Source of the DNA: an uncultured Faecalibacterium sp.
Lineage (GTDB): Bacteria; Bacillota; Clostridia; Oscillospirales; Ruminococcaceae
NCBI GenBank assembly: GCA_934525405.1
Contig: CAKSZF010000024.1
Span: 1 to 17,730 of the forward strand
DNA length: 17,730 nucleotides
Direction: 5' to 3'
This document shows positions 13,164 through 17,730 of the stretch, in pieces. The notes under the pieces are model-generated. The model was not told where the DNA came from and searched no databases. It saw only the letters and a list, made by a program, of their open reading frames with translations. Positions within the stretch are counted from its first letter, which is position 1; each line of letters opens with the position of its first letter. The position numbers and the translations under genes were made by a program.

Positions 13164-15444
13164 GCAGCTGGCCCGGCACTGGGCGGTCTGCCTTGTGGTG
13201 TTCGCGCTGCTGTTCGTGCAGGCGTACTGCGACCTTGCCCTGCCGGACTACACCAGCAAAATCGTGGACACCGGCATCCAGCAGGGCGGCATTGAAAGCC
13301 CCCTGCCCCAGACGGTGCGCCAGAGTACGCTGGACGCGCTGAGCCTGCTGATGAGCGAGGAGGATGCGCAGAAGCTGCAAAACGCCTACCAGTACTATCT
13401 GCAGGACGATGGCGTATTGCAGCTGCGCTCCGACCTGACCGAGGCCGAGCGCACCGCACTGGAAGACGCCGTGACCACCCCGGACATCGTGCTATATATG
13501 GCCGCCGCACAGGCCGCCAACACCCCCGCCGGGCAGAACAGCATGGGCATGACCGGCCTTACCGAGATGCCCTCTGCCGCTGCGGACACCAACACCGAGA
13601 CCGTCACCCCCACGGCAGCGGATCTGGACACCGTTTGCAGCCAGTTTGCCGCCATGAGCCAGATGCCCGGTTTTGACCGCAGTATGCTGCAAAAGCAGCT
13701 GGACAGTGCCATGAGCCAGCTGGACAGCACCCTGCTGGAAAACCTGAAAAGCCAGTCTTTGCTGCTGGTGCAGCTGGAATACGAGGCACAGGGCGTTGCG
13801 CAGGATGTACAGATGCGTTACCTCTTCCGGGTGGGCGGTCAGATGCTGGCACTCACCCTGCTGATGGTGGCCGTGGCTGTGGCCGTGGGCTTCCTTGCCT
13901 CCCGGGTATCTGCCGCCATCGGCCGCGACCTGCGCCGCGAGACCTTCTCCAGCGTTATCGGCTTCTCCAATGCAGAGATTGAGAACTTCTCCACCGCCTC
14001 CCTTATCACCCGCACCACCAACGATATCCAGCAGGTGCAGTTCGTCTGCGTTATTTTGCTGCGCATGGTGGCCTACGCGCCCATTCTGGGCATTGGCGGT
14101 GTGCTGCACGTTGTGGGCAGCAGCTCCGGCCTTTCCTGGATCGTGGTGCTGGACGTGGCCATCCTGCTGTTGCTCATCATTTTCCTGATGAGCGTTGCCA
14201 TGCCCAAATTCAAGATGATGCAGCAGCTGGTGGACCGGTTGAATCTGGTCAGCCGCGAAATTTTGACCGGCATCATGCCGGTGCGCGCCTTCAGCCGCGA
14301 AAAGTTTGAGGAGCAGCGCTTTGACAAGGCCAACCGGGAGCTGATGGGCACCCAGCTGTTCACCAACCGCGCCATGGTGGCCATGATGCCCTTTATGACC
14401 CTGATCATGAACGGCACCAGCCTGCTCATCGTCTGGTTCGGCGGCAAGGCCATGGACGCCGGCACCATGCAGGTGGGCGAAATGATCGCCTTTATCACCT
14501 ACACCATGCAGATCGTCATGTCCTTTTTGATGCTGGCCATGGTGGCCGTCATGCTGCCCCGCGCCGGTGTGGCTGCGGATCGTATCGACGAGGTCATCCG
14601 CACCAAGGCCACCATCCACGACCCGGACGAAGCCACCGCAAAAGCCGCACAGGCGCACACCGACTGGCAGGGCGTGGTGCAGTTCGAGGATGTAAGCTTC
14701 CGTTATCCCGGTGCGGACAGCGATGCACTGGAGCACATCAGCTTTACCGCAAAGCCCGGCGAGACTACCGCCATCATCGGCTCCACCGGCTGCGGCAAAT
14801 CCACCCTGCTCAACCTGATTCCCCGCTTTTACGATGTGACCGGCGGCAAGGTGACCGTGGACGGCATTGACGTGCGCGAGATGCCGCAGGCACAGCTGCA
14901 CGACCTGCTGGGCTATGTGCCCCAGAAGGGTGTGCTGTTCAGCGGCACCATTGACAGCAACCTGAAATTCGGCGGCGAGGATATCACCGACGCACAGGTG
15001 CAAAAGGCTGCTGCCATTGCGCAGGCCACTGATTTTATCGAAGCAAAGCCGGAGGGCTACCAAAGCCCCATCGCACAGGGCGGCTCCAACGTATCGGGCG
15101 GCCAGAAGCAGCGGCTTTCCATTGCCCGGGCAATTGCCAAAAATCCCAAGGTCTATCTGTTTGACGACAGCTTCTCGGCACTGGACTACAAGACCGATGT
15201 AACGCTGCGCCGCGCCCTGAAAGCGCAGACCGACAACGCCACTGTGATCATTGTGGCGCAGCGCATCTCCACCGTGCTGCACGCGAACCAGATCCTTGTG
15301 CTGGACGAGGGCAGGCTGGTAGGCAAGGGCACCCACGCCCAGCTGATGGTCAGCTGCCCGGAATATCAGGAGATCGCCCGCAGCCAGCTGAGCCAGAAGG
15401 AGCTGGCGCTGGATACCCTGAATACAGAAAAGGAGGGTGAGTGA
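13147..15444 (+). CDS. ABC exporter half-transporter with degenerate ATPase site and large extracellular insert
   Basis: A 765-residue fusion of membrane and ATPase domains. ATG at 13147 has AAGGGAG 9 nt before it and lies inside the end of the MarR gene, implying translational coupling. TM1 (about 12-36) is followed by an unusually long loop of about 190 residues (40-228), rich in Gln, Met, Ala and Thr, before TM2 (about 230-252). The ATPase domain has Walker A GSTGCGKST (545-553), signature VSGGQ (649-653) and Walker B VYLFDD. Asp674 replaces the catalytic Glu and the H-loop reads VAQRIST, with Gln for His. That is the hallmark of the non-hydrolysing half of heterodimeric exporters such as TM287/288 or BmrCD. 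The partner gene starts 1 nt after its stop. Likely role: drug or lipid/peptide export under MarR control; substrate unknown. Confidence 0.93.
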   Translation: MTKIFKQLARHWAVCLVVFALLFVQAYCDLALPDYTSKIVDTGIQQGGIESPLPQTVRQSTLDALSLLMSEEDAQKLQNAYQYYLQDDGVLQLRSDLTEAERTALEDAVTTPDIVLYMAAAQAANTPAGQNSMGMTGLTEMPSAAADTNTETVTPTAADLDTVCSQFAAMSQMPGFDRSMLQKQLDSAMSQLDSTLLENLKSQSLLLVQLEYEAQGVAQDVQMRYLFRVGGQMLALTLLMVAVAVAVGFLASRVSAAIGRDLRRETFSSVIGFSNAEIENFSTASLITRTTNDIQQVQFVCVILLRMVAYAPILGIGGVLHVVGSSSGLSWIVVLDVAILLLLIIFLMSVAMPKFKMMQQLVDRLNLVSREILTGIMPVRAFSREKFEEQRFDKANRELMGTQLFTNRAMVAMMPFMTLIMNGTSLLIVWFGGKAMDAGTMQVGEMIAFITYTMQIVMSFLMLAMVAVMLPRAGVAADRIDEVIRTKATIHDPDEATAKAAQAHTDWQGVVQFEDVSFRYPGADSDALEHISFTAKPGETTAIIGSTGCGKSTLLNLIPRFYDVTGGKVTVDGIDVREMPQAQLHDLLGYVPQKGVLFSGTIDSNLKFGGEDITDAQVQKAAAIAQATDFIEAKPEGYQSPIAQGGSNVSGGQKQRLSIARAIAKNPKVYLFDDSFSALDYKTDVTLRRALKAQTDNATVIIVAQRISTVLHANQILVLDEGRLVGKGTHAQLMVSCPEYQEIARSQLSQKELALDTLNTEKEGE

Positions 15445-15445
15445 T

Positions 15446-17257
15446 ATGCCCAGACCCGGACGTCCCACCACCGAGCGCGCCAAGGACTTTAAAGGCACGC
15501 TGCGGCAGCTCATCCGCACCATGAGCCACTACAAGCTGCCCCTTGCGGCAGCCATGCTGTTTGCTGTTCTGTCCACCATCTTCAACATTGCAGGCCCCAA
15601 GGTGCTGGCAAAGGCCACCACCGCCCTTGCCACCGGCTGGATCGCCCGGCTGCGCGGCACCGGCAGCATCGATTTTGTGTATATCGGCCGCATCCTGCTG
15701 TTTTTGCTGGGAATGTACCTGCTGAGCAGCGCCTTCAGCTTTATTCAGGGCTGGCTGATGACCGGCCTTTCCCAGAAGGTCTGCTACGACTTCCGCCGCC
15801 AGATCAGCGAAAAGATCAACCGCCTGCCGCTGGCGTACTTTGAAAAGCGCACCGTGGGCGAGGTGCTCTCCCGCATCACCAACGATGTGGACACGCTGGG
15901 TCAGAGCCTGAACCAGAGCATCACCCAGCTGATCACCAGCGTGACCACCATGATCGGTGTGTTGGTGATGATGCTTTCCATCAGTCCCCGCATGACCCTG
16001 ATTGCTCTACTGATCTTACCGGTATCGCTGGCGCTGGTGCTGGTGGTGGTCAAGTTCAGCCAGAAGTACTTCAAAGCGCAGCAGGCCACGCTGGGCGTGG
16101 TCAACGGTCAGGTCGAGGAGATCTACGCTGGTCACAACGTGGTCAAGGCCTTCAACCGGGAGGCCGTGGTGCTGGCAGACTTCAACGCCGCCAACGATAA
16201 GCTGTACGAATCCGCATGGAAGAGCCAGTTCCTCTCCGGCCTGATGATGCCCATCATGAACTTTGTGGGCAACCTGGGCTATGTAGCGGTGGCCATCGTG
16301 GGCAGCATTTTTGCTGCAAACGGCGTTATCACCATTGGTGATATTCAGGCCTTTATCCAGTATGTCAAAAACTTTACCCAGCCCATCCAGCAGCTTTCGC
16401 AGGTGTCCAATATGCTGCAAAGCATGGCTGCTGCTGCCGAGCGCGTGTTCGAGTTTTTGAACGAGCCGGAGGAAGAGCAGCTGGCAGACCCTGCCCGCCG
16501 TGCCGACCCCGCCGACATTGACGGACAGGTCACCTTTGACCATGTGCGCTTTGGCTACACCCCGGACAAGACTGTTATCCACGACTTCAGCTGTACGGTG
16601 CAACCCGGCCAGAAGGTGGCCATCGTAGGTCCCACCGGCGCGGGCAAGACCACTATGGTCAAGCTGCTAATGCGCTTTTACGATGTGGATGCCGGTTCCA
16701 TCACCCTGAACGGCCACGATGTGCGGGACTTTGACCGCAGCGCTCTGCGCGAGGGCTTTGGCATGGTGCTGCAGGACACATGGCTGTTCAAGGGCACCAT
16801 CATGGAGAACATCCGTTACGGCCGACTGGACGCCACCGATGAAGAGGTGATCGCCGCCGCAAAGGCCGCCAACGCCGACCACTTTATCCGCACCCTGCCC
16901 GGCGGCTACCAGATGGAGTTGAACGAGGACGCCTCCAACGTCAGTCAGGGACAAAAGCAGCTGCTTACCATCGCCCGCACCATTCTGGCAGATAACCGCA
17001 TCCTGATTTTGGACGAGGCTACCAGCAGCGTGGATACCCGCACCGAGCAGCGCATCCAGACCGCCATGGACCGCCTGATGGAGGGCCGTACCAGCTTTGT
17101 CATCGCCCACCGCCTTTCCACCATCCGCGATGCCGACCTCATCCTTGTCATGCGAGACGGCGACATTGTAGAGCAGGGCACCCACGACCAGCTGATCGAG
17201 GCAGGCGGCTTCTACGCCGACCTGTACAACAGCCAGTTCGAGGACGTGGTGGATTAA
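15446..17257 (+). CDS. ABC exporter half-transporter, catalytic partner
   Basis: A 603-residue protein with six membrane segments (about 30-340) and a C-terminal ATPase domain. ATG at 15446 was chosen: AGGAGG (15431-15436) lies 9 nt away, whereas the GTG at 15437 touches it. Motifs are Walker A GPTGAGKTT (395-403), signature VSQGQ (499-503, the second Gly replaced by Gln), Walker B ILILDE with catalytic Glu524, and H-loop His555 in IAHRLST. With the partner at 13147, the pair makes one complete ATP site (this Walker A/B plus the partner's VSGGQ) and one degenerate site, the normal arrangement in heterodimeric type IV exporters. Unlike the partner it has no large loop after TM1, though about 20 residues near 60-80 are hydrophilic. 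The operon ends at the terminator at 17287-17327. Confidence 0.94.
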   Translation: MPRPGRPTTERAKDFKGTLRQLIRTMSHYKLPLAAAMLFAVLSTIFNIAGPKVLAKATTALATGWIARLRGTGSIDFVYIGRILLFLLGMYLLSSAFSFIQGWLMTGLSQKVCYDFRRQISEKINRLPLAYFEKRTVGEVLSRITNDVDTLGQSLNQSITQLITSVTTMIGVLVMMLSISPRMTLIALLILPVSLALVLVVVKFSQKYFKAQQATLGVVNGQVEEIYAGHNVVKAFNREAVVLADFNAANDKLYESAWKSQFLSGLMMPIMNFVGNLGYVAVAIVGSIFAANGVITIGDIQAFIQYVKNFTQPIQQLSQVSNMLQSMAAAAERVFEFLNEPEEEQLADPARRADPADIDGQVTFDHVRFGYTPDKTVIHDFSCTVQPGQKVAIVGPTGAGKTTMVKLLMRFYDVDAGSITLNGHDVRDFDRSALREGFGMVLQDTWLFKGTIMENIRYGRLDATDEEVIAAAKAANADHFIRTLPGGYQMELNEDASNVSQGQKQLLTIARTILADNRILILDEATSSVDTRTEQRIQTAMDRLMEGRTSFVIAHRLSTIRDADLILVMRDGDIVEQGTHDQLIEAGGFYADLYNSQFEDVVD

Positions 17258-17286
17258 AGCACCTGTCACCGCGTTATAACCGCAAC

Positions 17287-17327
17287 AAGAGCACCTGTTG
17301 CCTTTTTAGGGCAATAGGTGCTCTTTT
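17287..17327 (+). terminator. Rho-independent terminator of the MarR/ABC operon
   Basis: Arms AAGAGCACCTGTTGCC and GGCAATAGGTGCTCTT pair over 16 bp with one G-U pair, around a short T-rich loop, and a TTTT run follows. It begins about 30 nt after the stop codon of the second ABC gene. Confidence 0.88.
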
Positions 17328-17331
17328 GTAT

Positions 17332-17487
17332 AAACTCCCTCAGTCAAAGCCTACCGGCTTTGCCAGCTCCCTCAAAGAGGGAGCCTCTGGCGAGAAGGAA
17401 CACTTTTATGTTTTACCGGAAACTGCACCGTTATGCCGAAGGCCCCATCTCCGAGGGGGCTGTCGCCGCAGGCGACTGGGGGAGTTT
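17332..17487. repeat. Hairpin-rich repeat with terminal inverted repeats (MITE-like)
   Basis: A 156-bp non-coding block bounded by 14-bp inverted repeats that match at 13 positions: AAACTCCCTCAGTC (17332-17345) and GACTGGGGGAGTTT (17474-17487). Inside are further perfect hairpins: AAAGCC-TACC-GGCTTT, GCTCCCTC-AAA-GAGGGAGC (17366-17384), and GTCGCC-GCA-GGCGAC (17462-17476). The pattern resembles short dispersed elements I associate with Faecalibacterium-type genomes, but copy number cannot be seen in one window. No clear target-site duplication. It fills the gap between the ABC operon terminator and the last gene, and its right end touches that gene's stop codon. Confidence 0.65.
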
Positions 17488-17730
17488 TTATTCCTCCACC
17501 GGTTCCAGCTTCAGGCCGAACAGCTTTTCCGAGAGGGACGGCAGCTGTTGCTGCAGCAGATGCACATATTCTTCCACCACCGGATCCGGCTCTGCTTTCG
17601 TAACAATACCAAACCTCATTCCCTTGTTCCAATCCAGAATAAACACCTGTGAGGGATCCGGTCTGCGGTAGTACACTGCCGGGGTCAGCATCAGGCTGGG
17701 CAGTTCATACTGTACACTTTTTACGCTGCG
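17488..17730 (-). CDS. Unidentified protein, C-terminal 80 residues (5' end outside window)
   Basis: The frame is open from the right window edge to a TAA at 17488-17490. An internal ATG at 17691 exists, but the frame continues upstream without a stop, and I see no ribosome binding site near it, so the gene most likely starts beyond the window. The visible part is soluble and acidic toward the end: a segment with beta character (VYYRRPDPSQVFILDWNKGMRFGIV), then a helical Gln/Leu/Glu-rich tail (EEYVHLLQQQLPSLSEKLFGL). I do not recognise the family. The stop codon directly adjoins the right inverted repeat of the hairpin-rich element. Confidence 0.6.
   Translation of the reverse strand, partial: RSVKSVQYELPSLMLTPAVYYRRPDPSQVFILDWNKGMRFGIVTKAEPDPVVEEYVHLLQQQLPSLSEKLFGLKLEPVEE

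Noticed and set aside
13492..15522. A minus-strand open frame of about 676 codons opposite the first ABC gene
   Set aside because: Antisense shadow with His/Gln/Gly-rich sequence; the plus strand encodes complete Walker A, signature and Walker B motifs.

Overview
The window looks like a chromosomal segment of a GC-rich Gram-positive gut Clostridium-like bacterium (Bacillota, Oscillospiraceae/Ruminococcaceae). Faecalibacterium, Gemmiger or Subdoligranulum is my best guess. The reasons are strong AGGAGG ribosome binding sites, sigma-A type promoters, high-GC coding sequence with AT-rich intergenic regions, Bacillota-type genes (an M16 YfmF-like protein, an UPF0735/PheB ACT protein, an aspartokinase of the Bacillus LysC type), and a short hairpin-rich repeat near the right end of a kind I associate from memory with Faecalibacterium-like genomes. 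Taxonomy is inferred from protein style, not from a marker gene.

Layout. Positions 1-1580 (minus) hold the 5' part of a YfmF-like M16 protein and a VanY-type D,D-carboxypeptidase, with a promoter at 1641-1669. Positions 1683-5734 (minus) form one amino-acid operon with its own promoter and terminator: an ACT-domain protein (PheB-like), homoserine dehydrogenase, homoserine kinase and aspartokinase. It feeds the aspartate pathway to threonine, methionine and lysine; threonine synthase is not in the window. Positions 5824-8367 (minus) encode a class A penicillin-binding protein. A small membrane-anchored protein with a BofC-like C-terminus lies on the plus strand (8645-9019). It converges on a Na/Pi cotransporter with a PhoU domain (9070-10848, minus), and one near-perfect palindrome separates the two. 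A 38-residue ORF and a second Na/Pi transporter lacking the PhoU domain follow on the minus strand (11114-12449). Divergent from these, positions 12562-17327 (plus) form a compact MarR regulator plus heterodimeric ABC exporter operon, with a perfect 24-bp operator palindrome just after the promoter. The right end holds a 156-bp repeat with terminal inverted repeats, and the 3' end of an unidentified minus-strand gene.

How the genes fit together. Two cell-wall genes (VanY, PBP) flank the amino-acid operon but have their own promoters. The PBP terminator hairpin and the amino-acid operon promoter occupy the same DNA. The MarR/ABC unit reads as a self-contained, ligand-induced efflux module: the exporter shows the classic asymmetric ATP sites of heterodimers (one half with degenerate Walker B and H-loop, the other with a degenerate signature motif), and the regulator carries two CxxC pairs. 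Most of the window is ordinary core genome; I see no phage, CRISPR array, tRNA or rRNA. The least ordinary signals are the overlapping terminator/promoter, the internal start site in aspartokinase, the odd translation start of the PBP, the cysteine-rich MarR protein, and the hairpin-rich repeat.
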